A stretch of 64,000 nt of DNA. It comes from Streptomyces sp. HUAS 15-9 (GTDB lineage Bacteria > Actinomycetota > Actinomycetes > Streptomycetales > Streptomycetaceae). Where the stretch lies: positions 3,596,001-3,660,000 of the forward strand of contig NZ_CP106798.1 in the NCBI RefSeq assembly GCF_025642155.1. The letters are read 5' to 3'. The position numbers were made by a program, and so were the translations under genes. Position 1 is the stretch's first letter; each line of letters opens with the position of its first letter. The notes beneath the pieces are model-generated. The model searched no databases. It worked only from the letters and a program-made list of their open reading frames with translations, and was not told the DNA's origin. Of this stretch, positions 18,972-26,937 are shown one piece after another.

Positions 18972-19988
18972 CTACTTTCCGCCGTTTTCGGCAGCGACGT
19001 CCAGGGTCTGACCGGGAGTGATGTCGTTCGGGTCGGTACCGATGACGGCCTTGTTCGCGGCATAGAGCGCGCGCCATCCGCCGTCGACGCCAAAGGAGTC
19101 GGCGATGGACACGAGGGTGTCGCCGTCGCGGACGGTGTAGGTCTGCGAGGCATGACGGGCCACCGAGGCGGAGTCCTGACCGATTGCTGTGCTTTCGTCC
19201 GCACAGCACCCGCGATGACGGCCGCCGCCGATCGCACCGGTGTCGACCAGACTCCAAGACCCCCCGCCCCGCCAAGAGTTGTCCGATTCATCCGATTTAG
19301 GGGCTTCTGAGGGTTCACTACCGCCCCCCTGCGAATTTTCCGAGCCTACGGATCCCGACTTGTCCGACTTGGTGGAATCTTCGCCCTTACTGTTGTCATT
19401 ACTCTTCGCCCCGTTGTCCTCGCTCTTGTCCTCTTCCTTACCTTTGTCCTCGCCCTTCTCCTCATTGCCGCCGTCGACGTTCCCCGAGGAGTCCGACTTC
19501 GAGCGCGAACGGGATGAGCCGGACGAATCAGAGGAGTCGGAGGAGTCCGAAGAATCGGAGGAGCCAGGCGAATCGGACGGCGAGACGCCGGTGTCGACGT
19601 CGACCGACCCGGAGTTCTCGGTGAGCCCGGAGAGCACCGCACAGGTGGCCCAGGGCTTCGTGCCCTGATCGTCGAGGACCTTCTCCGCGACGGCTATCTG
19701 CTGCGAACGGCTCGCCTCGTCCGGGCTGGTGGCGAACTCGAGGCCGCCGTACTTGTCCCAGTCGTCCTGCGACATCTGCAGGCCGCCGTAGTACCCGTTG
19801 CCGGAGTCGGCGCTCCAGGAGCCGCCGCTCTCGCACTCGGCCACCTTGTCCCATGTGGTGCCGTCGGCCGCGTTGGCGCTCGCGGCGCCGAGGAGCGGGA
19901 TGGCGATGGCGGAGCCGGTCACTCCGGCCGCGACGAGGAGGGCCGGAGCCTGACGGGGGCGACGGTGACGACCGTTCCCGGAGAGCAT
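18972..19988 (-). CDS. rpfC: Resuscitation-promoting factor RpfC (Rpf domain, long Ser/Asp linker, LysM)
   Basis: This secreted 338-residue muralytic protein is a paralogue of rpfA. A signal peptide ends near ANA-A (about 40). The Rpf domain [30 protein letters not shown] carries catalytic E53 with flanking Cys. A linker of about 140 residues made almost only of Ser, Asp, Gly, Glu and Lys (SDSSDSSDSS runs, then charged repeats) is much longer than in RpfA. A C-terminal LysM (TYTVRDGDTLVSIADSFGVDGGWRALYAAN) follows. The symbol rpfC rests on position and domain order. No ydaO element is present upstream, unlike rpfA; the promoter overlaps a palindrome. Confidence 0.85.
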   Translation of the reverse strand: MLSGNGRHRRPRQAPALLVAAGVTGSAIAIPLLGAASANAADGTTWDKVAECESGGSWSADSGNGYYGGLQMSQDDWDKYGGLEFATSPDEASRSQQIAVAEKVLDDQGTKPWATCAVLSGLTENSGSVDVDTGVSPSDSPGSSDSSDSSDSSDSSGSSRSRSKSDSSGNVDGGNEEKGEDKGKEEDKSEDNGAKSNDNSKGEDSTKSDKSGSVGSENSQGGGSEPSEAPKSDESDNSWRGGGSWSLVDTGAIGGGRHRGCCADESTAIGQDSASVARHASQTYTVRDGDTLVSIADSFGVDGGWRALYAANKAVIGTDPNDITPGQTLDVAAENGGK

Positions 19989-20057
19989 GCGGAAGCCTTT
20001 CGTGCGACAGCGATGACCGGCGCGGCACAGAAAGCCGAGGTACCGCGCTGCCTAGAG

Positions 20058-20087
20058 AACGTATCCACTGACGATCACTTGTCACAA
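20058..20087 (-). promoter_or_regulatory. rpfC promoter overlapping a palindrome
   Basis: On the minus strand TTGTGA (20087-20082), an 18-bp spacer and TACGTT (20063-20058) fit an HrdB promoter. The -35 box lies inside the hyphenated palindrome ACTTGTCACAAGT (20077-20089), which could be a regulator site. Confidence 0.5.
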
Positions 20088-20169
20088 GTTAATGCCGCAC
20101 AGATCACGTGAATATTACAGAGTTGAGCATTCATCAGCTTTGCGCCGAGGCAGGCCGCACTTCCCTCGC

Positions 20170-21453
20170 TTACGGGACGGGAGTGAACTCCACGGGCAAA
20201 GTGCGCAGTCCGCGCATGATGAGCCCGCCACGCCACCGCAAATCGGATGGATCCACCGCGAGTCGGAGGTCCGGGAGGCGGGTGAGGAGAGTGGCGAGCG
20301 CGGTCTGGCCCTCCAGCCGGGCGAGCGGGGCGCCCAGGCAGTAGTGGATGCCGTGGCCGTATCCGAGGTGTTGGTTGTCACGTCGGCCGAGGTCGAGGAC
20401 GTCCGGGTCGGCGAACCGCTCCGGGTCCCGGTCGGCGGCGGCCAGCACCACCAGGACGGGGTCGCCGGGCGCGATGTCCTGCCCGCCGACGGCGAGCGGC
20501 TCGGTGGCAAACCGCCATGTGGCCAGTTCGACCGGGCCGTCGTAGCGCAGCAGTTCCTCGACGCCGGTCTCCAGGAGGTCCCGTTCCCGGCGGGCGAGGG
20601 ACGCCTGGAGACGGTGCCGCTGCTCGGGATGGGTGAGGAGGGCGTAGGTGCCGTTGCCGATGAGGTTGACGGTCGTCTCGAACCCGGCGAACAGCAGGAT
20701 GAAGGCCATCGCTGCGGCCTCGTTCTCGGTGAGGTGCTCACCGTGGTCCGAGGCGCGGATCAGCCCGGAGATCAGGTCCTCGCCGGGAGCGGCACCGTCG
20801 GGCAGGGCCTCGCGCTTCTTGTGGATGAGCTCGGCGAGATAGCCCCGCATCTTCTTGACCGACCGCGCGACCCCGCCCCGCGGCCCTCCCCCGTGCCGGA
20901 TCATCATCCCCGCCCAGTCCCGGAAGTCGTCCTGGTCCTCGCCCGGAACGCCGAGCAGGTCGCAGATGGCGTAGATGGGGAGGGGAAAGGCGAACTCGTG
21001 GATGAGGTCGGCGGACCCCTCGGCCGCGAACCCGTCGATGAGCCGGTCCGTCAGTTCCTGTACGCGCGAGCCGAATTCGGCGACCCGGCGGGGCGTGAAC
21101 GCCTTGCTGACCAGCCGGCGCAGCCGGGTGTGGTCCGGCGGGTCGATGTTGAGCAGATGCGTCATCAGCTCCGCCTTGCGCTCACCGGGAATACCGGTCT
21201 TGCCCTTGGCGTGCGCGGGCTCGTCGTGATGCGCGGGGTTCTTCGACAGCCGCGGGTCGGCCAGGGCCTGCTTGGCGTCGGCGTACCGGGTGACCAGCCA
21301 GGCCTCGACACCGCTCGGGAGTTTCGTCCGGTGCACGGGGGCGTGCTCGCGGAGCCAGGCGTAGGCCGGGTAGGGGTTACTGGCGAACTCCCAGGTGAAC
21401 AGCTCGGGGGCGGCGGCGGGGGTGGGGTTCGGGGGGTGGGGCTGGTTGGTCAC
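20170..21453 (-). CDS. Cytochrome P450 (CYP107-like)
   Basis: This 427-residue soluble class I bacterial P450 would hydroxylate an unknown substrate using ferredoxin. The I-helix oxygen-binding motif is AGFETT, the K-helix ExxR is in EELLR, and the heme-binding loop is LGYGHGIHYCLGA (the usual first Phe is Leu). By position and sequence feel it corresponds to the S. coelicolor CYP107-family P450 beside the rpf genes, possibly CYP107U1; this is from memory. No ferredoxin gene is adjacent. The GTG at 21453 lacks a properly spaced ribosome site, while TACGGT sits exactly 6 bp upstream, suggesting a leaderless mRNA. Confidence 0.9.
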   Translation of the reverse strand: MTNQPHPPNPTPAAAPELFTWEFASNPYPAYAWLREHAPVHRTKLPSGVEAWLVTRYADAKQALADPRLSKNPAHHDEPAHAKGKTGIPGERKAELMTHLLNIDPPDHTRLRRLVSKAFTPRRVAEFGSRVQELTDRLIDGFAAEGSADLIHEFAFPLPIYAICDLLGVPGEDQDDFRDWAGMMIRHGGGPRGGVARSVKKMRGYLAELIHKKREALPDGAAPGEDLISGLIRASDHGEHLTENEAAAMAFILLFAGFETTVNLIGNGTYALLTHPEQRHRLQASLARRERDLLETGVEELLRYDGPVELATWRFATEPLAVGGQDIAPGDPVLVVLAAADRDPERFADPDVLDLGRRDNQHLGYGHGIHYCLGAPLARLEGQTALATLLTRLPDLRLAVDPSDLRWRGGLIMRGLRTLPVEFTPVP

Positions 21454-21459
21454 TCCTCG

Positions 21460-21465
21460 ACCGTA
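21460..21465 (-). promoter_or_regulatory. -10 box for leaderless P450 transcript
   Basis: TACGGT (minus strand) ends 6 bp before the GTG of the P450 gene, placing the transcription start on the start codon. I see no strong -35 box. Confidence 0.45.
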
Positions 21466-21625
21466 TCCGGCTTTTCGGCGGATGCCGCGCGGAGGGCGGT
21501 GCGGGCACCGGCCGCCGAAGCGGTGGCTCCTCCAACTCCCTTGCCCCGCACGCCCTCTCGCCCAGCGCAAGGCCGCCATGCGCAAGCCCCCATGCCCGTC
21601 CCTCAGGCCGTCCCTCAGGCAGCGT

Positions 21626-22654
21626 CTAGCCCTCCGCGCCCTCCCCGCCCTCCGCTCCGTCCACTCCCTCGGCGGCCCGCACCGCGTCCCGGTACGCCCG
21701 TGCCGCTGCCCGCAGTGCCGTCTCCGGGTCCACCCCGTCGGCCTCGGCCCGTATCGCGAGCGCGAGCAGCTCGTACCCGATGCCCTCGCCGTGCGGCAGC
21801 GGCACCTCCAGTCCCGCCGTGCGCGCACGGGAGGCGAGCTTCGCCGCGAGGGCGAGACCGGGCTGGCCGAGCGGGATGCCCTCGGTCACGGAGGTGCGCC
21901 GCTTCTCCTCGGCCTTGGTGCGCCGCCAGTGCTCCTTGACCTCCTCGGGGGTCTGGGCCGTCTCGTCGCCGAAGACATGCGGGTGGCGGTGGATCAGCTT
22001 GGCGACTATGCCGCCGGCCACGTCGTCGACGGAGAACGGTGCCTCGGGGTCCTCTTCGGCGATGCGGGAGTGGAAGACGACCTGGAGCAGGACATCGCCC
22101 AGTTCCTCCCTGAGCTCGTCGCGGTCGCCGGCCTCGATCGCCTCGACGAGTTCGTACGCCTCCTCGATGCCGTACTTCGCCAGGCCCTCGTGAGTCTGCC
22201 GGGACGACCAGGGGCACTCGAGACGGATGCGGTCCATGACCTGGACGAGGTCGAGGAGGCGGGCGCCCGGCAGGTCGTAGGAGGCGGGGAGCAGCTCCAG
22301 CTCCGGCATCCGCACTCGGCCGGAGCCGGCGAGGCGGGCCAGGCCGTCGGTGAGGTCCGGTTCGCCCTCACCGGTCGCCACGACCACCACGGTGTGTCCG
22401 CCGGCGCAGGCGTCGACCAGTTCCTGGGCGGTGGGCGACGCCTCCTCCACCCGTATTCCGGCCTCGCGCAGATAGGGCAGCTGTGGGTGCGCCCCGTCCG
22501 CGCACAGCACACGGTCGGCGGAGCGCAGCGCCTGCCAGGCGGGCCAGGACAGCAGCCCGGGGGCGACGCGGTGACTGGTGGTGAGCAGGACGACACGGCC
22601 GGGGGCCGCGGCCGGGCCCGGTTCCTGGGCGGCTTCGAGGCTGGTGGTGTTCAC
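21626..22654 (-). CDS. mazG: MazG-family nucleoside triphosphate pyrophosphohydrolase
   Basis: This 342-residue cytosolic house-cleaning enzyme hydrolyses (d)NTPs to monophosphates. The MazG domain spans about residues 135-250: VMDRIRLECPWSSRQTHEGL, the metal-binding EEAYELVEAIE and EELGDVLLQVVFHSRIAEE. The N-terminal 110 residues look like a degenerate tetrapyrrole-methylase-type domain, a layout known from some actinobacterial MazG proteins. The GTG at 22654 has no Shine-Dalgarno sequence; TACGTT lies exactly 6 bp upstream, so the mRNA may be leaderless. Confidence 0.88.
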   Translation of the reverse strand: MNTTSLEAAQEPGPAAAPGRVVLLTTSHRVAPGLLSWPAWQALRSADRVLCADGAHPQLPYLREAGIRVEEASPTAQELVDACAGGHTVVVVATGEGEPDLTDGLARLAGSGRVRMPELELLPASYDLPGARLLDLVQVMDRIRLECPWSSRQTHEGLAKYGIEEAYELVEAIEAGDRDELREELGDVLLQVVFHSRIAEEDPEAPFSVDDVAGGIVAKLIHRHPHVFGDETAQTPEEVKEHWRRTKAEEKRRTSVTEGIPLGQPGLALAAKLASRARTAGLEVPLPHGEGIGYELLALAIRAEADGVDPETALRAAARAYRDAVRAAEGVDGAEGGEGAEG

Positions 22655-22660
22655 GCATCG

Positions 22661-22666
22661 AACGTA
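22661..22666 (-). promoter_or_regulatory. -10 box for leaderless mazG transcript
   Basis: TACGTT (minus strand) lies 6 bp upstream of the mazG GTG, which has no ribosome site. Confidence 0.45.
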
Positions 22667-22758
22667 ACGCACGCCCGCCGACGGCCTCGCGAGTTGTCCA
22701 CAGGCGGAGGCGGGCGATGCGATCGTATGACCGCGCTTCGGTGACGAGGCCCCGGGGC

Positions 22759-23406
22759 CTACGCCGACTGCAACGGCGTCCCGCTCGTCGTGACATCCCG
22801 TACCCACGGCGTCTTCGCGTCGACGCGGCTGCTCTTCTGCACGTCCCAGGAGCCGTAGCGCGGGTTGAGGTCGATGTTCAGTTCGCCGGACGCGGTGGAC
22901 AGCGCCTTCCAGAACGCGGGCTCGGAGGTGCTGGTGCCGAGCTTCTGGGCGAGCTTCTGGGCCTCGACCTGGAGGCGCAGGTTGTCGTCGAGCCGCTCGG
23001 GCGCGACGCCGTACTTCTGCAGCCAGTCCGTCTCCAGCGCCTTGGCGCCGCCGAACTGCTGCTCCAGGCCGCCCCGCATCCGCTGGATCTCCTTGCGGGT
23101 CACCGTGACGCCCTGGTCCTGCGCGGCGCGGTGCAGCACCCGGTCGAGGACCATGTTGTGCAGGATGTCGCGGGTGAGGCTGCTGGTGGAGGCGACGACC
23201 TGCTGGTACTGCGCCTCGTCCGGCACCGCGGCCCGCTGAGCCCGGCGCACCTCGTTCACCCGGTCCTCCAGCTGGGCGACGGTGATCCGCCGGCCCCCGA
23301 CGACGGCCGCCGCGCCTGGATGCGCATCGTTTCCGCAGGCGGCGAGGAGAGGAGCGGCGGCGATCGCGGCGGACAGGACGAGCGCGGTGCGACGGCGGCG
23401 GGGCAA
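22759..23406 (-). CDS. SurA N-terminal-like lipoprotein (putative peptidyl-prolyl isomerase/chaperone)
   Basis: This 215-residue protein carries a lipoprotein signal (RRRRTALVLSAAIAAAPLLAAC, lipobox LAAC), so it would be anchored outside the cytoplasmic membrane. The mature part, from VVGGRRITVAQLEDRVNEVRR, resembles the helical N-terminal chaperone domain of SurA/PrsA. No complete parvulin domain is visible, so a chaperone role is inferred. The start is probably TTG at 23406: AGGAGG lies 5 bp upstream, whereas the longer in-frame ORF to 23523 has no such site. Confidence 0.8.
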   Translation of the reverse strand: MPRRRRTALVLSAAIAAAPLLAACGNDAHPGAAAVVGGRRITVAQLEDRVNEVRRAQRAAVPDEAQYQQVVASTSSLTRDILHNMVLDRVLHRAAQDQGVTVTRKEIQRMRGGLEQQFGGAKALETDWLQKYGVAPERLDDNLRLQVEAQKLAQKLGTSTSEPAFWKALSTASGELNIDLNPRYGSWDVQKSSRVDAKTPWVRDVTTSGTPLQSA

Positions 23407-23550
23407 GGAGACCTCCTGAGGAGATTGTGCGACGGTGCACAAAGTCTTGCGATGATCGATGGTAGGCAGTGGGCAGGCTCTGGCCAACCCATTCGACCAA
23501 CGATTCACGCACTCTTCGGGCACCGGCGCCTCGCCGCCGTGGCTCGCAGG

Positions 23551-24381
23551 TCAGCCGGTGATGGCCACCGGGGCGTCCCACGCGTCGCGGTCCACGGTGA
23601 TCGTGTAGCCGCCGTGGGTCTCCTTGCTGTTGACCATGTACTGGTGGGCGCGGCTGTGGCCGGTGTACTGGCTCGCGCCGAACGGCCAGTCCGCGGTCGT
23701 GGTGTTCTGCCTGTCCCACAGCGCGTACCAGAGGTTGCCCGGCAGATCGGTCCTGTCCGTGGCGTTGGCGACGGCCTTGGCGCTGGAGCTGGTGAAGCCG
23801 TAGTAGCCCGCGCGGTACGTCTTCGCGCGCAGTTCCTTGTCGAAGGCGCGCACATAGGTGAGCACGGCGTTGTTGCACGACGTGTTCGTCGTGTCGTACG
23901 CCTCCATGTCGAGATAGATGGGGCTGCCGGCCTTCATACCCAGGGCGGAGGACTTGGCCACGGCGTCGTCCGCGTCGGCCTTGCCGAGGGAGGCGGCGGT
24001 GGCGGCGGTGAGCTTCTCGGGGTTGGAGCCGCTCTGGCAGGGCGGCTGGGCGCCGACGTAGAGCGGGATGAGCTTCCAGCCGACAGCGCTGACGGACTTG
24101 ACCCAGGACGCGGTGAGGTTGGGCTGGGCGCAGCCGCGGTTCTTGCCGCCCACGTAGACGGCGGCGGCCCCGTAGAAGCGGTCCGTGTGCCAGGCCTTCA
24201 TGGCCGCCAGGGAGGGCGCGGCACAGGTGTCGAAGGCACGCCCCGTGTACGTCCGCTGCGCTGGCCAGGTCGTGGCGGCCATCGACGTCTGCGCGGCGAT
24301 GCCGGCCCCGGCAACGACGGCGGCACCGGCGACCGCCCATGTCAGGTACCTGCGCTTCTTCGACTGCCGATGGCTGGACAT
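23551..24381 (-). CDS. Secreted DUF1906 (glycoside-hydrolase-like) protein
   Basis: This 276-residue exported protein has a basic signal peptide ([28 protein letters not shown]) followed by a DUF1906-like TIM-barrel domain of the Rv2525c type. Typical pieces are GRAFDTCAAPS, FYGAAAVYVGGKNRGCAQPNL, the acidic strand YLDMEAYD and AGYYGFTSS. It may act on, or bind, cell-wall glycans, but the activity is not established. Start choice: ATG at 24381 gives the signal peptide directly; the ribosome site is weak (AGG very near the ATG). It is a single gene between a kinase and the SurA-like lipoprotein. Confidence 0.8.
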   Translation of the reverse strand: MSSHRQSKKRRYLTWAVAGAAVVAGAGIAAQTSMAATTWPAQRTYTGRAFDTCAAPSLAAMKAWHTDRFYGAAAVYVGGKNRGCAQPNLTASWVKSVSAVGWKLIPLYVGAQPPCQSGSNPEKLTAATAASLGKADADDAVAKSSALGMKAGSPIYLDMEAYDTTNTSCNNAVLTYVRAFDKELRAKTYRAGYYGFTSSSAKAVANATDRTDLPGNLWYALWDRQNTTTADWPFGASQYTGHSRAHQYMVNSKETHGGYTITVDRDAWDAPVAITG

Positions 24382-24521
24382 ACCTGGAACCCCACCCCTG
24401 TGTGTGCACTGTGCAGCTAAAACGGACGGCAACCTATCGGGTGCGGCGTGCTCTTTTGGGAAACACCGCCCCCGCAAGATCACAAACTTCCCCCAGGGAA
24501 CGGTAAAATCCAGCCGCGCAC

Positions 24522-26048
24522 CTATCCGCGCACCTGCCCCAGCCACTGCAGCGTCCGCCGGACCTCCGCGGCCAGCGGGTGTCCGGGGCCATGCAGTCGC
24601 TCCACGTCCAGCACCAGCCGCGCGAGCGTGTCGTGGGCGGAGGCCCGGTCGCCGAGGGCCAGCAGCAGAAGGCCGATACGGCGGCGGACGTCATGGGCGA
24701 GCTGCGGGTCGCCGGAGACGTACTGGTTCTCGTAGTACGGCAGCAGCGCGCGGTACTCCGCGAGCGCCGCCGCCGGCTCGCCCAGCTGCTCCAGGCACTG
24801 GGCGGCGTCGTAGCGGAACCGCAGGGACTGCGGGTCGGCCTGGCCCGCCTCGGAGGCGCGTTCGTCGGCGAGGCGGCGCAGTTCGGGCAGCGCGCGCCGG
24901 TACTGGCCGTCGTCCATGAGCGTGGCCGCGTACTGCTTGCGCAGGGTGCGGACGACCGGCGAATGCTCGCCGTGCTGTTCGGCCGCGGTGGGCAGGATCG
25001 CGCCGAGGATGTCGACGGCCTGGGTGATGCGGCCCTCGCCGAGCAGGCGCTTGACCTCGTCGACGGCGGCGGCGACATCGGGCTTGTCGGGCACGGGCGC
25101 CACCGGGGCGGGCTGCGGCGCGGGGGTGCGCGCGCGGTCCGGCCAGGGGGCGTGCGGGCGTAGGAAGGGGCGGGTGGGGTCCAGGGGTGCCCCGGTGGGT
25201 ATCCCGCGCGCGGGCAGGAGCAGTGCCAGGTTCTCGTACACCTCCTGCGCGGAGGCGGGGCGGTGCTGCGGGTCCTTGGCGAGCAAACGCAGTACGAGCG
25301 CCTCGAGCGTCTCCGGCACCTCGGGGCGGATCCGGCGCACGGGCACCGGCGGCTCGTACAGATGCCGGTGCAGCACCCCGAGCGCCGTCGAGCCGGCGAA
25401 CGGCACGTCCCCGCTGAGCAACTCGTGCATCAGCACGCCCAGCGCGTACAGGTCGGTGTACGGGCCGACCGCGCCACCCATCGCCTGCTCCGGGGCCATG
25501 TAGGCGGGTGAGCCGATGGGCGAGCCGGTGTGGGTCAGACGGGTGGTGTCGGTGTCCATGACGGAGGCGACACCGAGGTCGAGGACGGTGACCGTACCGT
25601 CCTGCTTCACCATCACGTTGCGCGGCTTGAGGTCGCGGTGGACGATCGGCACGGCGTGCACGGCGCTCAGTACGGCGCACAGTTGCGCGGCGACCGCGAC
25701 CGCCCACTGCCAGGGGTACGGATCGTGCTCGGCGAGATGGTCGGAGAGGTCGGCGCCGTCGACGTACTGCATGACGAGGAACAGCTCCTCGCCCTCGCTG
25801 CCCGCGTCGTGCACGGTGACCAGACCGGGGTGGTCGACCTGTGCGGTCACCCGGCACTCGCGCACGAACCGGCGGCGCAGTTCGTCGGCCTCCTGCCCCG
25901 CCACCTTGTCGGGGCGCAGCAGTTTCACCGCCACGCGCCGGTCGAGCCGCTTGTCGTACGCCGTCCAGACCTGGCCCATGCCGCCCTGCCCGATGAGCGT
26001 GGACAGTTCGTAGCGGCCGGCGACGACACGTCCTGTCGCCACGGTCAC
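24522..26048 (-). CDS. Serine/threonine protein kinase with helical-repeat C terminus, no membrane anchor
   Basis: This 508-residue Hanks-type kinase has the Gly loop IGQGGMGQVW, Lys in VAVKLLRPDK, catalytic HRDLKPRNVM, the metal site DLG in place of DFG (VLDLGVAS), and MAPEQ. The kinase domain covers about residues 10-275. After a Pro-rich linker, residues about 325-505 form TPR-like helical repeats instead of the membrane helix and PASTA domains of PknB, so it should be cytosolic. The GTG start overlaps the stop of the membrane-protein gene upstream in GTGA, so the pair is co-translated. Confidence 0.9.
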   Translation of the reverse strand: MTVATGRVVAGRYELSTLIGQGGMGQVWTAYDKRLDRRVAVKLLRPDKVAGQEADELRRRFVRECRVTAQVDHPGLVTVHDAGSEGEELFLVMQYVDGADLSDHLAEHDPYPWQWAVAVAAQLCAVLSAVHAVPIVHRDLKPRNVMVKQDGTVTVLDLGVASVMDTDTTRLTHTGSPIGSPAYMAPEQAMGGAVGPYTDLYALGVLMHELLSGDVPFAGSTALGVLHRHLYEPPVPVRRIRPEVPETLEALVLRLLAKDPQHRPASAQEVYENLALLLPARGIPTGAPLDPTRPFLRPHAPWPDRARTPAPQPAPVAPVPDKPDVAAAVDEVKRLLGEGRITQAVDILGAILPTAAEQHGEHSPVVRTLRKQYAATLMDDGQYRRALPELRRLADERASEAGQADPQSLRFRYDAAQCLEQLGEPAAALAEYRALLPYYENQYVSGDPQLAHDVRRRIGLLLLALGDRASAHDTLARLVLDVERLHGPGHPLAAEVRRTLQWLGQVRG

Positions 26049-26683
26049 CGTCCGCCCTCGTAGTTGCCCTCGTGATGCCCGTCGTGCTTGCGCAGGTAGT
26101 CACTGAGCTCGTCGAGCTCGGCGCGCACCTGGTCGATGCGGGCGGGCGCCGGACGCTGCGGCGGAGCCGGCACGGGGGGCTGGGGCGGGGGCGTGTGGGT
26201 CATCGGGGGCGGGGTGTGCGGGCCGAGCGGGGACCGCGGCGCGGCCGGCGAACTCGGCACGGTCGTCGCGGTGTACGGGGACGCCGGTCCCGCGTACCCG
26301 TACGGCATCGCCATCGGCTGCTGCGCGCGATAGGCGTCCCGCAGCCGCTGGAAGTGCCGTATGTCGGCCGCGAGGTAGTACGCCGTCGCCGCGACGAGGG
26401 TGCCCAGCAGCAGGGAGATGCCGAAATAGCCGCCGGCGGTGTGGATCTCGTCGCCGGGTTCGCTGCCCAGCAGCACGATGCTGAGGACGTCGGCCGCCAG
26501 TACCGCCACGAACAGGCCCCAGTCCAGCGACTTGCGGGTCACGATGGCCAGGCGCAACATCATCGCCCAGGACGCGAAGCCGATACAGGTGAACCCGATC
26601 ACCACGAACAGCACACGCAGGAAGATCAGCACCGCGGTGTCCGGCGGCCGCTTCAGCGGCTGTGCGTAGCCGTGGCCCTGCAT
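26045..26683 (-). CDS. Hypothetical membrane protein with Pro-rich tail, paired with kinase
   Basis: This 212-residue protein has three hydrophobic helices (about 17-39, 55-72, 85-108). A cytosolic Pro/Tyr/Thr-rich tail follows (SPYTATTVPSSP, MTHTPPPQPP), then a short acidic helix (RIDQVRAELDELSDYLRKHDG). The family is not recognised. The gene overlaps the kinase start by 4 bp, so the Thr-rich tail is a plausible kinase target; this is inference only. The ATG at 26683 has AGGAG 6 bp upstream. Confidence 0.75.
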   Translation of the reverse strand: MQGHGYAQPLKRPPDTAVLIFLRVLFVVIGFTCIGFASWAMMLRLAIVTRKSLDWGLFVAVLAADVLSIVLLGSEPGDEIHTAGGYFGISLLLGTLVAATAYYLAADIRHFQRLRDAYRAQQPMAMPYGYAGPASPYTATTVPSSPAAPRSPLGPHTPPPMTHTPPPQPPVPAPPQRPAPARIDQVRAELDELSDYLRKHDGHHEGNYEGGR

Positions 26684-26937
26684 GGTTGCTCCTGTTGCCC
26701 GAATTGTGCGCACGTGTCGGTCCGGTGCCGCCCGCTGCGCGGACAACACCGGTCATGCCCTTGTCCCTTCGAGCATATGGCCCGACACGGACAAGCGGCC
26801 CGGGTTGTATCGAACCGTTGTCGTGCCGGTCACTTCCCACGACACCGCAGGTACGGACAGGGACACGCGGAGCCGGACGTTCCGGGCGGGAGCGCGGGAC
26901 ACGGCGCCCCCACCGGGTCACTCCGACGACCGCCGGG

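Noticed and set aside
19989..20110. A second ydaO riboswitch before rpfC
   Set aside because: The conserved GGGGGACCC and CCCGAA..CCGACAGCT blocks are absent from the upstream region.
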